Positions 52,168 to 62,273 are shown, numbered from the stretch's first letter. The stretch is DNA of 64,000 nt from Niveispirillum sp048066115 (GCF_048066115.1 NZ_JBLTYX010000008.1:186001-250000), one strand, 5' to 3'. Notes: generated by a model not told the origin, from the sequence alone. Program-made: numbers and translations.

Positions 52168-54240
52168 TTACTTCTTGACGGCCAGGGCATCCTTCAGGCC
52201 CGGGACATAGTCCGACCCTTCCAACACCTGCAGGCTGGACCCGTCGAAATCCGTCCCCACCGGTTCCTGACGTCCGCCCAGGCAGTGGGACAGGAAGCCC
52301 TCCGCCACTGCATAGAAGCTGGTGCGGTTGGTCGGCCGGGCGAAGCCATGGCCTTCATCCGGGTACAGCGCATAGGTGACGGGGATGTTCTTGGCCTTCA
52401 TCGCCGCAACGATCTGGTCGCTTTCCGCCTGCTTCACGCGCGGGTCGTTCGCACCCTGGGCGATCAGCAGCGGCTTGGCGATCTTGTCGGCATAGGTCAG
52501 GGGCGACCGCTCGGTCAGCAGCACCTTGCCCTCATCCGTGCGCGGATCGCCGACGCGGCGCGCCAGCTGTTCGAAGAAGGCCGCCCAATAGGCCGGCACG
52601 CTGGCCAGCAGCGTGTTCAGGTTGGACGGGCCGACAATGTCGACGCCGCAGGCGAACCGGTCGGGCGTGTTGGTCATGCCCCACAGCGTGGCATAACCGC
52701 CATAGGACCCGCCATAGATCGCCACCTTGTCCTGCGGCGCCACGCCATTCTTGACGGCCCAGTCGACGGCGTCGATCAGGTCGTCATGCATGGTTCGGCC
52801 CCATTGCAGATCGCCGGCATTGGTGAAGCCCTTGCCGAAGCCGGTGGAGCCGCGGAAATTCACCGACAGCACCGCATAGCCGCGATTGGCCAGCCACTGA
52901 TGTTCGCTGTGATAGCCGAAACTGTCACGCGCCCACGGGCCGCCATGGACATTCAGCACCAGCGGCAGGGGCTGGTCCGGCTTGCCGTCGCCATTGGCAT
53001 CGGCATTGGGCGGCAGGGTCAGATAGCTGACCAGCACCTTGCCGTCGCGCGACGGGATCTCCAGCGCCTGCATCGGCGCCAGGGTCTTGCCCTCCAGATT
53101 GGGGCGCACGGTGAACAGGCGGGTCAGGCTCTTGGCCTTGCGGTCATAAAGGAAGAACGCCGCCGGCTCCGTCACCCGGTCGATGGCGATGGTCCACAGG
53201 TTGTCATCGCGGCTGCGGCTGGTCACACCCCACTGGCCCTTGGCCTGTTCGTTCAGGAAGGCGATGTCGGCGGCCACGGCGTCGCCCACCGGTGTCCATT
53301 CATCCTTCATGTAATCGACATTGAACGCCTCGACCTCACCGGTTTCCGGGTTGGCCATGATGCCGCCGATATCGGCCTTGTCGCTTTCGGCCAGCAGCTT
53401 GGTGGCGCCATCCTTCAGGTCCAGCGTGTAAAGCGCGGCCTTGTCGCGCCCGGCGGTGGACAGCAGATAGGCGACCCCGCCTTCCACCGGAATGCCGGAA
53501 ATGCCCGATGACAGCACATCCTCGGCCGCGATGGTCAAGATGGGCGTGTTCTTGCCGCCCTTGTCCATGCGTTCCACCTGCACACCGCCATCTGGCAGCG
53601 GCTTGGACGCCAAGCGCAGGGTCAGGTTCTTGTCGGCATCGAACCCGGCATAGCCGTCATTCTTATAGACCAGGGTCAGCTTGCCGGTCTTCAGGTCCAG
53701 CTTGTGGACATCGTGCCAGCGTTCGTCACGGTTGTTCAGGCCGACCAGGATGGCGTCCGGCACCTTGTCGGAGATGCCGACGATCTGCACCGTCGTCTTC
53801 TCGAACGGGGTCAGCAGCTTGGTCTGGGCCGTCGCCACGTCGACGCCATAGAGCAGGAAATCCTCATTGCCGCCCTTATCCTGCAGATAAAGGACGCTGC
53901 TGCCGTCCGGGGCCCACAAGAAGCGGCGGATGGGCCGTTCGGTATCGGCGGTCAGCGGCTTGGCGGCATCGATCTGGCCGATGGGCGCCACCCAGACATT
54001 CATCACCCCGTCGCGCGGCGCCAGGAAGGCGACCGACGCACCGTCGGGGCTGATGCTGGCGCCGTTGCGGCTGGGATTGCCGAACAGGTCCTTGCGGGCG
54101 ATCAGTTCCGGTACCGGAGCGGCCGCCGGTGCGGCGGGTGCCGCCGCCTTCTCCTCCTTGCCGCAGCCGGACAGGATACCCGTCAGGCCGACGGCCAAGA
54201 TGGTGGTGCCAAGCAGGGAGGACAGCTTCTTCATCGTCAC
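52168..54240 (-). CDS. S9-family prolyl-oligopeptidase-like peptidase, lipoprotein
   Basis: A 690-residue protein with a lipobox (TGILSGC), a beta-propeller N-terminal half and an alpha/beta-hydrolase C-terminal half. The catalytic triad is visible: Ser512 in GGSYGGYAT, Asp599 in GANDPRVKQ and His631 in DEGHGFARP. It belongs to the dipeptidyl-aminopeptidase/acylaminoacyl-peptidase branch (S9) and probably cleaves short peptides in the periplasm. The start is GTG 54240 or ATG 54234. It stands alone with its own terminator. Confidence 0.9.
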   Translation of the reverse strand: MTMKKLSSLLGTTILAVGLTGILSGCGKEEKAAAPAAPAAAPVPELIARKDLFGNPSRNGASISPDGASVAFLAPRDGVMNVWVAPIGQIDAAKPLTADTERPIRRFLWAPDGSSVLYLQDKGGNEDFLLYGVDVATAQTKLLTPFEKTTVQIVGISDKVPDAILVGLNNRDERWHDVHKLDLKTGKLTLVYKNDGYAGFDADKNLTLRLASKPLPDGGVQVERMDKGGKNTPILTIAAEDVLSSGISGIPVEGGVAYLLSTAGRDKAALYTLDLKDGATKLLAESDKADIGGIMANPETGEVEAFNVDYMKDEWTPVGDAVAADIAFLNEQAKGQWGVTSRSRDDNLWTIAIDRVTEPAAFFLYDRKAKSLTRLFTVRPNLEGKTLAPMQALEIPSRDGKVLVSYLTLPPNADANGDGKPDQPLPLVLNVHGGPWARDSFGYHSEHQWLANRGYAVLSVNFRGSTGFGKGFTNAGDLQWGRTMHDDLIDAVDWAVKNGVAPQDKVAIYGGSYGGYATLWGMTNTPDRFACGVDIVGPSNLNTLLASVPAYWAAFFEQLARRVGDPRTDEGKVLLTERSPLTYADKIAKPLLIAQGANDPRVKQAESDQIVAAMKAKNIPVTYALYPDEGHGFARPTNRTSFYAVAEGFLSHCLGGRQEPVGTDFDGSSLQVLEGSDYVPGLKDALAVKK

Positions 54241-54364
54241 GGGAGGGGTGATCCTTCTTCTGTGGCGAGCCGGTGTTCGGCGCGGCTTTTGGGCGCGCGA
54301 CTATAAACCGGATGCAAGCCACAGACGAGACGGCACAGGGGCTTACACGTGCTCCCCTTCCGGA

Positions 54365-55348
54365 CTATGCCTCCATGATTTGGGCGATGATCTCGAACGA
54401 CCGCAGCCGTTTGGCGGCGTCGAACATGTCGGACACGATCATCAGCTCATCGGCCTGCGTGCGTTCCAGCAGCGCGTCAATCCCCCGGCGCACCGTGTCG
54501 GCATCGCCGATGATCGAACAGCCCAGCATCTGCCCTGCATGGGCCTTTTCCTGCGGCGACCAGTAGCTGTCGATATCCGCGATTGGCGGCTGGGTCAGCT
54601 GGCGGGCGCCGCGCACGAGATTGGCGAAGGACATCTGCTGCGAGGTGGCCAGGAACCGCGCCTCCGCGTCGGTTTCCGCCGCGATGATATTGACCCCGAC
54701 CAGGGCATGCGGCCGTGCCTGCTGCTCCGACGGCTTGAACCGCGTGCGGTAGATGGCGAGTGCCTGATCCAGCGATCCCGGCGCGAAGTGGGAGGCGAAA
54801 CCATAGGGCAAGCCCAGTTCCGCCGCCAGCTGCGCCCCAAACAGGCTGGACCCCAGAATCCAGAGCGGGATGTTGGTGCCGGAACCGGGTACGGCCTCGA
54901 TCCGCTGGCCGGGCTGGGCCGGCGCCAGGAAGGCCTGCAATTCCAGCACATCCTGGGGGAAATTCTCGGCATTGCCGGGATCGCGGCGGAGCGCCCGTAG
55001 CGTCAGCTGGTCGGTTCCCGGTGCGCGGCCCAGCCCCAGATCAATGCGGCCTGGGAACAGGTTTTCCAGCGTGCCGAACTGTTCGGCGATGACATAGGGC
55101 GAATGGTTGGGCAGCATGATGCCGCCGGCCCCCACCCGGATGCGGCTGGTGCCGGCCGCGATATGGGCGATGACCAGCGATGTCGCCGCCGTGGTCACGG
55201 TGGGCATATTGTGATGCTCGGCCACCCATAGCCGCTTGTAGCCCCAGTTCTCCGCATGCTGGGCCAGGGTCCTGGCCTCGTCCAGGGCGTCGCGGCGGGT
55301 CCCGCCCAGCCGCACGCGGCCCAATTCCAGGATCGAACGTTCAACCAA
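54365..55348 (-). CDS. LLM-class flavin-dependent oxidoreductase
   Basis: A 327-residue luciferase-like monooxygenase of the single-subunit type: RLWVAEHHNMPTVTTAATSL, IRVGAGGIMLPNHSPYVIAE and FPGRIDLGLGRAPGTD are the family hallmarks. A TTG at 55348 with GGAG 7 nt upstream is the likely start; no ATG gives the expected N-terminus. It is unrelated in detail to the SsuD-like protein at the left edge. The substrate is unknown. It lies upstream of, and parallel to, the peptidase gene. Confidence 0.85.
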   Translation of the reverse strand: MVERSILELGRVRLGGTRRDALDEARTLAQHAENWGYKRLWVAEHHNMPTVTTAATSLVIAHIAAGTSRIRVGAGGIMLPNHSPYVIAEQFGTLENLFPGRIDLGLGRAPGTDQLTLRALRRDPGNAENFPQDVLELQAFLAPAQPGQRIEAVPGSGTNIPLWILGSSLFGAQLAAELGLPYGFASHFAPGSLDQALAIYRTRFKPSEQQARPHALVGVNIIAAETDAEARFLATSQQMSFANLVRGARQLTQPPIADIDSYWSPQEKAHAGQMLGCSIIGDADTVRRGIDALLERTQADELMIVSDMFDAAKRLRSFEIIAQIMEA

Positions 55349-55446
55349 TTGTCTTCTCCGCAAGGGGATGTCGTCATTGCCCCCTATATGGGGGGGCCGC
55401 GACGGTCCGGGCAGTGAGGAGCCTCACAAACCCCCTTTGCGGCAGA

Positions 55447-55899
55447 TCACGACGCCGCGCGCTGCACCCAGCCATACTCGCTGCCCGCCGCTTCCTGTTC
55501 CGCCACGGATGCCGCCATGCGCCGACGTGCCTCCAGCACGGCTCCATGATTGGCCTCCGCCCAATTGATCAGGCCGATCAGCGGACCCATGAAACCCGCC
55601 CCCAGCGGCGTCAGGGAATAGGTGACGCGCGGCGGCACCGTGGCTTCCACCATCCGGTCGATCAGCCCGTCGGTTTCCAGCGTGCGCAGGGTCTGCGACA
55701 GCATGCGCTTGGAAATGTCGGGCACGGCGCGGGCCAGGGCGTTGAAGCGCAGCGGCCCCGGCGCCAGCATGGACAGAAGCAGGATGGACCAGCGGTCGCC
55801 GATCCGGTCCAGCAGGTCGCGCACCGGGCAGGCATCGGCATCGAAGCCCAGCTTCTTCCATTCCTCGACCTTGGCCCCCATCGCGGCGCGGGCATCCAT
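55447..55899 (-). CDS. HxlR-family regulator (QorR/YtfH-like)
   Basis: A 150-residue winged-helix protein with the HxlR signature ACPVRDLLDRIGDRWSILLL (conserved Cys24), ISKRMLSQTLRTLETDGLI and YSLTPLG. It is divergent from a QorB-like quinone reductase, the same arrangement as ytfH-ytfG (qorR-qorB) in E. coli. HxlR proteins of this type often sense electrophiles or redox change through the N-terminal cysteine. It probably represses qorB and itself. Confidence 0.88.
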   Translation of the reverse strand: MDARAAMGAKVEEWKKLGFDADACPVRDLLDRIGDRWSILLLSMLAPGPLRFNALARAVPDISKRMLSQTLRTLETDGLIDRMVEATVPPRVTYSLTPLGAGFMGPLIGLINWAEANHGAVLEARRRMAASVAEQEAAGSEYGWVQRAAS

Positions 55900-55949
55900 G
55901 GTGGTATCTCCGGTGTTACCTGGTGACGGGAAAGTGCCATCTTACAGGC

Positions 55950-55975
55950 GGTCTATATGGTCTCTATTTTAGACC
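55950..55975. promoter_or_regulatory. Candidate HxlR operator in the qorB divergent promoter
   Basis: GGTCT (55959-55963) and AGACC (55971-55975) form an inverted repeat with 7 nt between, and another GGTCT lies at 55950-55954. The repeats sit in the 105-bp gap between the regulator and the qorB start, about 30 nt before qorB. Confidence 0.55.
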
Positions 55976-56004
55976 TGGTGTTTCACAGAGACCAGGATTC
56001 TTCC

Positions 56005-56877
56005 ATGTCCACCCCTATCCGTTTTGCCGTCACCGCCGCCAGTGGCGAGCTTGGCCGCCTTGTCGTGGCCGAACTGGCCCGTCGCGTGGGGCCCGAGAGC
56101 GTCACCGCCATCGTCCGCGACCCCGCCCGCGCCGCTGGCCTGTTCCCCGCCGGTGTCACTGTGCGCCAAGGCGACTATGACCAGCCGGAAACGCTGGTTG
56201 CCGCGCTGGATGGGGTCGAACGGCTGCTGCTGATTTCCTCCAACGCCGTCGGTGCCCGCGTGCCGCAGCACAGGAACGCCATCGATGCGGCTAAGAAGGC
56301 CGGCGTGCAGAACCTGATCTATACCAGCGTCCTGCATGCCGATACGTCCAGGCTGGGCCTGGCCGAGGAACATCGCCAGACCGAAGCGCTGATCGTGGCC
56401 AGCGGTATCCCGCACACCATCCTGCGTAATGGCTGGTACACGGAGAATTACGCCGCCTCCATCCTGCCCGCCCTGCAGCATGGTGCCTTCATCGGCAGCG
56501 CGCGTGACGGCCGTATCAGCAGCGCCGCCCGCACCGACTATGCCGAAGCCGCCGCCATCGCCCTGCTGGATGACAAGGCCCCGGCCAACGCCGTGCTGGA
56601 ACTGGCCGGGGACAGCGCCTACACGCTGACGGAATTCGCCGCCGAACTGTCGCGTCAGACGGGCCGGCAGATCCCGTATGTCGACCTGCCGGAGGCGGAC
56701 TATCGCGGCGCCCTGGTCGGCGCCGGGTTGCCGGCGCCGCTGGCCGGGCTGCTGGCCGATTCCGACGTGGCGGCGGCCGATGGAGCGCTGTTCGATGAAG
56801 GACGCACCCTGTCATCCCTGCTAGGCCGGCCGACCACACCGTTCGCCACAAGTGTCGCCACGGCACTGAAGGGCTGA
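56005..56877 (+). CDS. qorB: NAD(P)H:quinone oxidoreductase QorB-like (atypical SDR, NmrA type)
   Basis: A 290-residue atypical SDR closely following E. coli QorB: GVERLLLISSNAVGARVPQH, YTSVLHADTSRLGLAEEH, ILRNGWYTENYAAS and LAGDSAYTLTEFAAELS. It reduces quinones with NADPH and protects against electrophiles. The dinucleotide motif is TAASGELG where QorB has TGATGQLG, so the first glycine is Ala. ATG 56005 gives the family N-terminus. Divergent from its presumed HxlR regulator. Confidence 0.88.
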   Translation: MSTPIRFAVTAASGELGRLVVAELARRVGPESVTAIVRDPARAAGLFPAGVTVRQGDYDQPETLVAALDGVERLLLISSNAVGARVPQHRNAIDAAKKAGVQNLIYTSVLHADTSRLGLAEEHRQTEALIVASGIPHTILRNGWYTENYAASILPALQHGAFIGSARDGRISSAARTDYAEAAAIALLDDKAPANAVLELAGDSAYTLTEFAAELSRQTGRQIPYVDLPEADYRGALVGAGLPAPLAGLLADSDVAAADGALFDEGRTLSSLLGRPTTPFATSVATALKG

Positions 56878-56896
56878 ACCGACACAAGGCGGGGGG

Positions 56897-59800
56897 CTAT
56901 TGCGCGGGCGCCACGCTCACGCGGTTGCGCCCCGCCTGCTTGGCGGCATAAAGCGCGGCATCGGCGCGGGCATAGAGCCCGTCCAGATCGTCATCGGGCC
57001 GCAGTTCGGCCACGCCGATGCTGGCCGTCACCCCGATCCCGTCCTCGCCCACCGGCACCCGCGTCGTCTCCACCGCCTCACGCAGGCGGTTGGCCAGCAG
57101 CAGGGCGCCGTCGGCCCCCGTATGCGGCATCAGCAGAGCGAATTCCTCGCCCCCCACGCGTCCCACCATGTCGGTGGACCGCATGTGCCCGGTCAGGATA
57201 CGGCCGGCCATGACCAGCACGGCGTCGCCCACGGGATGGCCATGGGTGTCGTTGACGCGCTTGAACTCGTCCAGGTCCAGGACGGCCAGGGTCAGGGGCG
57301 TGCCATGGCGGTTGGCCAATGCGACCATCTCCGCCGCGCGCTGCATGAAATGCCGGCGGTTGGCGCAGCCGGTCAGCGGGTCGGTCATGGCCAGCCGTTC
57401 CAGCATTTCGTTGGCGGCGCGCAAATCGGCCGTATGATCGGCGATCTGCTGCTTCAGCACCGTTTGCTGCCGCCGCAGCAGGGCCGTGCGCCAGCGCACC
57501 AGCGCGAAGACCAGCGCCAGCATCAGGGCCAGCCACAGGCCCTGCACCCAGCGCTGCTGGTACCGGGCGGGCAGGACCCGCACGGGCAGCACCAGATCAT
57601 GTTCCGCCGCCACCCCGTCGCGGTTGGTGCCGCGCAGATGCAAGGTGTAATCGCCGGGCGACAGGTTGGTATAGACGGCCAGCCGGCGGTTGACATCCGT
57701 CTCCACCCAGTCGCGGTCGAACCCGTCCAGCCGGTAGGCATAGCGGTTGCGTTCCGGCGAGCTATAGTCCAGCGCCGCGAATTCCACGGCCAGGCTGTTG
57801 GTTTCCGGGGTCAGGACCAGGGGTTCGGGGGCTTTATTGCCGTTATAGCGGCCGATGGGCACGGGCACGCCGCCCACGCGCAGGTCGGTGACGACGATGG
57901 GTGGGCGGAAGCGCCAGGGCGGCAGCGTGCCCGGCCGCGCCACGGTGAAGCCGCCCAGCGCGCCGAACAGGGCTTCCCCTTCCTGCGTCGTGGCCCCGGC
58001 ACCGGCGACGTAATCGACCAGTGCGGCCCCATCGGCCCGGCGCACCGGCCGCACGGCCAGGCTGTCGGGATCGACCATGGCCAAGCCGTCATCGGTGCCG
58101 ACCCAGATCGTGCCGGCACCATCCATTTGCAGGCTGCCGACATTGACATGCGGCAGCCCCTGTTCCAGCCCCACCCGCTGGAAACGGGGCTTGCCGTCGC
58201 CGTCGCGGCCCGTCATCACGGCCACGCCATTACCGAAGGTGCTGATCCACAGCCGGCCGCGCCGGTCGAACAGCAGGCCGACCACGAAGCGGCCGGGCAG
58301 GGATTGCGGGTCGGCCGGATCGGTGGCGATATGTTCCACGGTGCGGGTGGCCAGGTCGATACGGTTCAGCCCGTCGCGCGTGCCGACCCACAGGTCGTCG
58401 CCGTGACCGCGCTTGATGACATTGACGCCGGTATCGGACAGGCGGATGCCCTGCGTCAGGACCGGCGTTGCGGTATCGGCCGGGCTGCGGCCTGGGATGA
58501 CACCCCAGACCCCGTCCTCCTCCCCACCAACCCAGAGCACGCCATGCTCGTCATAGGACAGCGACTGGGTGGAGGCGCGGGGATTGCGGCCCGGAACCTT
58601 GTAGAGCGAAAGGATGCCGGTGGCCGGATCGCGGCTATACAGGCCGCGGCCGGTGCCGAAATAGACGGTGCCTTCCTTGTCCTCCGCCAGCGACGGGATA
58701 CCGTCGGGCGGCAGGGCGCTGTCCGGGCGGGCCGCGTCGGGTTTCAAGGCAAGGATGCGACCGGCAGCGGGATCGACCAGATCGGCGCCACCATTGAAAT
58801 AGCTGAGCCACAGCCGGTCGTCGCGCGTGGGAAGCACGGACAGGACATCGGCGGCGCTGAGCCCGTCGGCCGCGAATGTGGCGCCGAAGATGGTGGAGAC
58901 CAGCCCGGGATCATGGGCATGGTAGGACAGGCCGCCCGTCGTGCCGACCCAGACGGAACCGGCATCATCGGTCAGCAACGCCCAGACATCGTCATGGGAC
59001 AGGCTGGCGGGCAGGGTGCGGTCGTGACGGATCGGTTTGACCCGCAGGCTGTTCGTATCGACGGCCCAGATGCCGGCCCCGCGCGACCCCGCCCACACCT
59101 CCTGCGGGCCGGCCATGGTCAGGCTGGAAACCGTCCAGGTCAGCGGCGCCGGCCCCGTATCTACGGCGCGCGGCCGGTCCGCACCGGTATCCAGCACGAA
59201 CAGCCCGCGCCGGCGGGTGCCGATCCAGATGCGCCCATCGGGGTCCTGCAAAAGGGCGGAAACACCCGCCGCCTCCGCCGGCAGGACCATATCGACCAGG
59301 GCGCCGTCGCGGTTGCGGACCAGTCCCCCCGTTGTGCCGATCCACAAGGTACCATCACGGTCCCGCAGCAGCGTGCGCACGCCCGTGGCCAGACGGCCTT
59401 CGCTGTTCAGGCTGGTGATCGTGCCGGCTTCATCGAGATGATAAAGCCCCTTGTCGCTGCCGACCCACAGGCCGCCGGCGCCGTCATCGGCGATGGCGCC
59501 GATATGCGTGCGCTCCCCGCCGGTGCGTAGCGGTACAGGAATGAACCGGTCCGTCTGTTTGTCGTAACGGGCCAGCCCGCCGGCCCCGCCCCCGACCCAG
59601 AGCCGCCCGGCTTCATCCACATGCAGGGTCTCGACCCAATCATCATGCAGGCTGCCGTCGATGCCTGGATTGGCACGATAGGCGGTGAACCGGTAGCCAT
59701 CCCAGCGGGTCAGCCCGCCTTGCGTGCCCACCCACAGGAAACCGTCGCGATCCTGGACCAGGGCGGTGGGAACGGGATGTGGGATACCCTGGTTGCGGCC

Positions 59801-59941
59801 GTAATTCTGGAACACCGTGGTGGCCAGCCCGTCCCAGCGCTCCATGGCGCGGGCGGGCATGACAGCCAGGAAAAGCGAAAGCCCGATGGCGGCCCAGGAT
59901 GGGCCCACCGGAAGCTTCCAACACTGACTGCCCAGCTTCAA
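56897..59941 (-). CDS. Beta-propeller sensor diguanylate cyclase (Reg_prop, Y_Y_Y, GGDEF)
   Basis: A 1014-residue membrane protein: signal peptide (ends PARAME), a periplasmic double beta-propeller built of repeated WVGTxxGL units (Reg_prop), a Y_Y_Y immunoglobulin-like domain (VEFAALDYSSPERNRYAYRL), one membrane helix near 790-812, a short coiled coil and a C-terminal GGDEF domain. The active site is GGEEF (930-934) with an inhibitory RSTD motif five residues before it, so it should make and be feedback-limited by c-di-GMP. Periplasmic propellers of this kind often sense sugars or polysaccharides, which fits an EPS-rich region. Confidence 0.9.
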   Translation of the reverse strand: MKLGSQCWKLPVGPSWAAIGLSLFLAVMPARAMERWDGLATTVFQNYGRNQGIPHPVPTALVQDRDGFLWVGTQGGLTRWDGYRFTAYRANPGIDGSLHDDWVETLHVDEAGRLWVGGGAGGLARYDKQTDRFIPVPLRTGGERTHIGAIADDGAGGLWVGSDKGLYHLDEAGTITSLNSEGRLATGVRTLLRDRDGTLWIGTTGGLVRNRDGALVDMVLPAEAAGVSALLQDPDGRIWIGTRRRGLFVLDTGADRPRAVDTGPAPLTWTVSSLTMAGPQEVWAGSRGAGIWAVDTNSLRVKPIRHDRTLPASLSHDDVWALLTDDAGSVWVGTTGGLSYHAHDPGLVSTIFGATFAADGLSAADVLSVLPTRDDRLWLSYFNGGADLVDPAAGRILALKPDAARPDSALPPDGIPSLAEDKEGTVYFGTGRGLYSRDPATGILSLYKVPGRNPRASTQSLSYDEHGVLWVGGEEDGVWGVIPGRSPADTATPVLTQGIRLSDTGVNVIKRGHGDDLWVGTRDGLNRIDLATRTVEHIATDPADPQSLPGRFVVGLLFDRRGRLWISTFGNGVAVMTGRDGDGKPRFQRVGLEQGLPHVNVGSLQMDGAGTIWVGTDDGLAMVDPDSLAVRPVRRADGAALVDYVAGAGATTQEGEALFGALGGFTVARPGTLPPWRFRPPIVVTDLRVGGVPVPIGRYNGNKAPEPLVLTPETNSLAVEFAALDYSSPERNRYAYRLDGFDRDWVETDVNRRLAVYTNLSPGDYTLHLRGTNRDGVAAEHDLVLPVRVLPARYQQRWVQGLWLALMLALVFALVRWRTALLRRQQTVLKQQIADHTADLRAANEMLERLAMTDPLTGCANRRHFMQRAAEMVALANRHGTPLTLAVLDLDEFKRVNDTHGHPVGDAVLVMAGRILTGHMRSTDMVGRVGGEEFALLMPHTGADGALLLANRLREAVETTRVPVGEDGIGVTASIGVAELRPDDDLDGLYARADAALYAAKQAGRNRVSVAPAQ

Positions 59942-60020
59942 GATGCCGCCACCCTTTTACCAAGGACAGCAGCACCTTAGCAGATGTCACAGAAGAAGAC
60001 ATCGTACGTTCGTAAGGGAA

Positions 60021-60045
60021 GGGGAGGATGTGGGCAATCCTCCCC
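60021..60045 (-). terminator. Probable terminator hairpin after the siderophore receptor
   Basis: GGGGAGGAT (60021-60029) pairs exactly with ATCCTCCCC (60037-60045) around a 7-nt loop, 9 nt after the receptor stop on the minus strand. Only a weak T-rich tail follows. Confidence 0.6.
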
Positions 60046-60053
60046 CGCTGATT

Positions 60054-62273
60054 TCACAGGGATGAGCGCAAATTAACCAATACGCGGCGCGGTTGCCCCC
60101 AGAAGCCGGCATTGAAATAGCCGACATTGCGGTAATACTTCTTGTCGAAGATGTTGGTGGCGTTCACGCCCACGCTGACCTGTTCGCTCACCTGGTACCG
60201 GGCCATGAGGTCGGCCAGGAAATAGGCCCCCTGGGTGACGCGGCCCTGGGCGGTGATCGGCGTGCCATTGGCGTTGAACCGGCCCGTGGGGATGGCCTGG
60301 TTCTGGTAGATCTCGCTCTGCCAGGTAACGCCACCGCCGACGCTGTAGTCACCCAGCTTGTAATTGCTGAACAGGCGCAGCATGTGGGCCGGGCTGACGG
60401 TGAAGGTCCGCATCCCCGCCTGATCCTCGCTTCTTGCATAGGTATAGCCGCCGGTCAGGCGCCATTCCGGGGTGATGGACCCGGAAACCTCCGCCTCCAT
60501 GCCCAGTGTCTCCACCCCCTTCACTGCGCGATAGGCATCACCACCGTCGGGCAGCATGCCGGGTGCGGCCGTCGGGTCCAGTTCTGCGACATTATCCTGC
60601 TGCATCAGGAAGCCGTTCAGCGAGGCATAGAGCCGCCTGTCGAAGAACTCGCCCTTGAACCCTGCCTCATAATTGGCGCCGGTCAGCGGTGCCAACTGTT
60701 CATTATTACGGTCGCGCTGGCTCTGCGGTCGGAACACCTGGGAATAAGACGCGAAGGCCGAGATTTCCTCCGTCAGGTCGACCACCGTACCCAGATAGGG
60801 GCTGAGCTTGGTGTCGGCATTGACGGCATTGATGGAGGTGCGCACCCCGGCGGTGGAGAAATTCTCCGTCTCCGTCTCGAAATCGGAATAGCGGGCACCG
60901 GCGATGACCTTCACCCCGTCCATCGGGTTCAGGCGGATGGCGCCATAGACGCCGCTTTCGGTGGAATGCTCCAGGGTGCGGGGAATGCCCAGATTCTGCA
61001 CCGTGGGCATTCCGATATCGCCATTCCAGGTATAGATGCTGGGGAAGGTCGCACCGTACGGCCGGCTGATGATGCTGGCATGCATGGAGGCGAAGTCGCG
61101 GTCATAGTAGTTGGCGCCGAACACCAGTTCATGCGTGCGCCCGAACAGCTCCACGGGGCCGGATGCATAGGCATCCAGCGAATCCTCTCGCGTCTCACCC
61201 ACGCCATAGGTGTCGGACCGTCCCAGGCCCAGACCGGTAGCCTTGTTGATGAAGCTGGTGGCACCGGAATTGGAGCCGACATAGAGCAGGCTTTCCGTGT
61301 CGGTCCAGCGCTTGTTATAGGCCAGACGCGCGACCCAATCGCCCACCGACTGCTCCAGGGAGCTGGACAGGTTGATATTGTCGCGCTGCCACCGGCTCCA
61401 TTTCGATGCGGCACTGTAGGACCGTTCCGTGCGGATGCGGGCGCCGTCGCTGTAGAACAGCGGCGAGGCGCCCCAGGAACCGCCCTGGCTGTCGGTGCGC
61501 AGATAATCCACGCCCACGCGCAGGCGGGTAGTCTCGGTGATGTCGCCCTCGATCACGCCATAAAGGCTGGGCGACTTGTCGCGCTGGAAGCGGACGTGGC
61601 TTTCGCGGTCGGTATAGGCGCCGACCAGCCGGGCGCGGATGCGGCCATTCTCCAGCAGCGGGCCGCCGACATCAGCCTCCGCCCGCTTATAGTTCCAGCT
61701 GCCATAGGTCAGGCTGGTGCTGGCCTTGAAGTCTTCCTGCGGGCGCTTGCGCACCATGTTGATGGTGGCGGACGGATCGCCTGTGCCCGTCACCAGACCT
61801 GTGGCCCCGCGCACGATCTCCACGCGTTCATAGATCGAGGTATCGCTCATCACCGAATTGGCCGCCGCCCCGGTCTGGAACACTGTGGGCACACCGTCGA
61901 ACTGGAAATTGGTGATGGGAAAACCGCGGGCCAGGAAGCGGGTGCGGTTGCTGTCATAGGATTGGACCGTGATGCCCGGCGTCTGTTCCAGCACGTCGGT
62001 CACGGTGATCAGGTTGTAATCCTCAATGCGCTCGCGGGTCATCACCGTCACCGATTGCGGTGTCTCGCGCAGGGACAGCGGTAGCTTGGTGGCCGTGTTG
62101 GCGGCGCGCGCGTGATAGCCCTCCGTCCGGTGCAGCACCAGGATCTCGTCCAGCAACTCCTCGTTCCCCTCAGTCGCGGCCTGCGCCAGCGCTGGCCCAA
62201 CCAGCAAAGCCAAGGACAAAGAGAGGGCGGTGCCGGCCTGCAAGTGCGGGCGGCCTGAATGAAGGCGGGACAT
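60054..62273 (-). CDS. TonB-dependent siderophore receptor
   Basis: A 739-residue receptor with signal peptide (ends ALAQA), plug motifs LPLSLRETPQSVTVMTRERI and YERVEIVRGATGLVTGTGDP, then SATINMVRKRP, and a barrel ending VLVNLRSSL. The RETPQSVTV and GATGL-x3-G-x-PSATINMVRKRP patterns are those of ferric-siderophore receptors (FpvA/FoxA/FhuE type). It lacks an N-terminal signalling (STN) domain, so it is not a sigma/anti-sigma transducer. AAGGATAATCCC precedes ATG 62273. It closes an operon with PepSY and DUF3325 genes. Confidence 0.9.
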   Translation of the reverse strand: MSRLHSGRPHLQAGTALSLSLALLVGPALAQAATEGNEELLDEILVLHRTEGYHARAANTATKLPLSLRETPQSVTVMTRERIEDYNLITVTDVLEQTPGITVQSYDSNRTRFLARGFPITNFQFDGVPTVFQTGAAANSVMSDTSIYERVEIVRGATGLVTGTGDPSATINMVRKRPQEDFKASTSLTYGSWNYKRAEADVGGPLLENGRIRARLVGAYTDRESHVRFQRDKSPSLYGVIEGDITETTRLRVGVDYLRTDSQGGSWGASPLFYSDGARIRTERSYSAASKWSRWQRDNINLSSSLEQSVGDWVARLAYNKRWTDTESLLYVGSNSGATSFINKATGLGLGRSDTYGVGETREDSLDAYASGPVELFGRTHELVFGANYYDRDFASMHASIISRPYGATFPSIYTWNGDIGMPTVQNLGIPRTLEHSTESGVYGAIRLNPMDGVKVIAGARYSDFETETENFSTAGVRTSINAVNADTKLSPYLGTVVDLTEEISAFASYSQVFRPQSQRDRNNEQLAPLTGANYEAGFKGEFFDRRLYASLNGFLMQQDNVAELDPTAAPGMLPDGGDAYRAVKGVETLGMEAEVSGSITPEWRLTGGYTYARSEDQAGMRTFTVSPAHMLRLFSNYKLGDYSVGGGVTWQSEIYQNQAIPTGRFNANGTPITAQGRVTQGAYFLADLMARYQVSEQVSVGVNATNIFDKKYYRNVGYFNAGFWGQPRRVLVNLRSSL

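Noticed and set aside
56900..59530. An 876-codon plus-strand frame opposite the GGDEF protein
   Set aside because: Antisense shadow; the repeated composition reflects the propeller repeats of the real gene.
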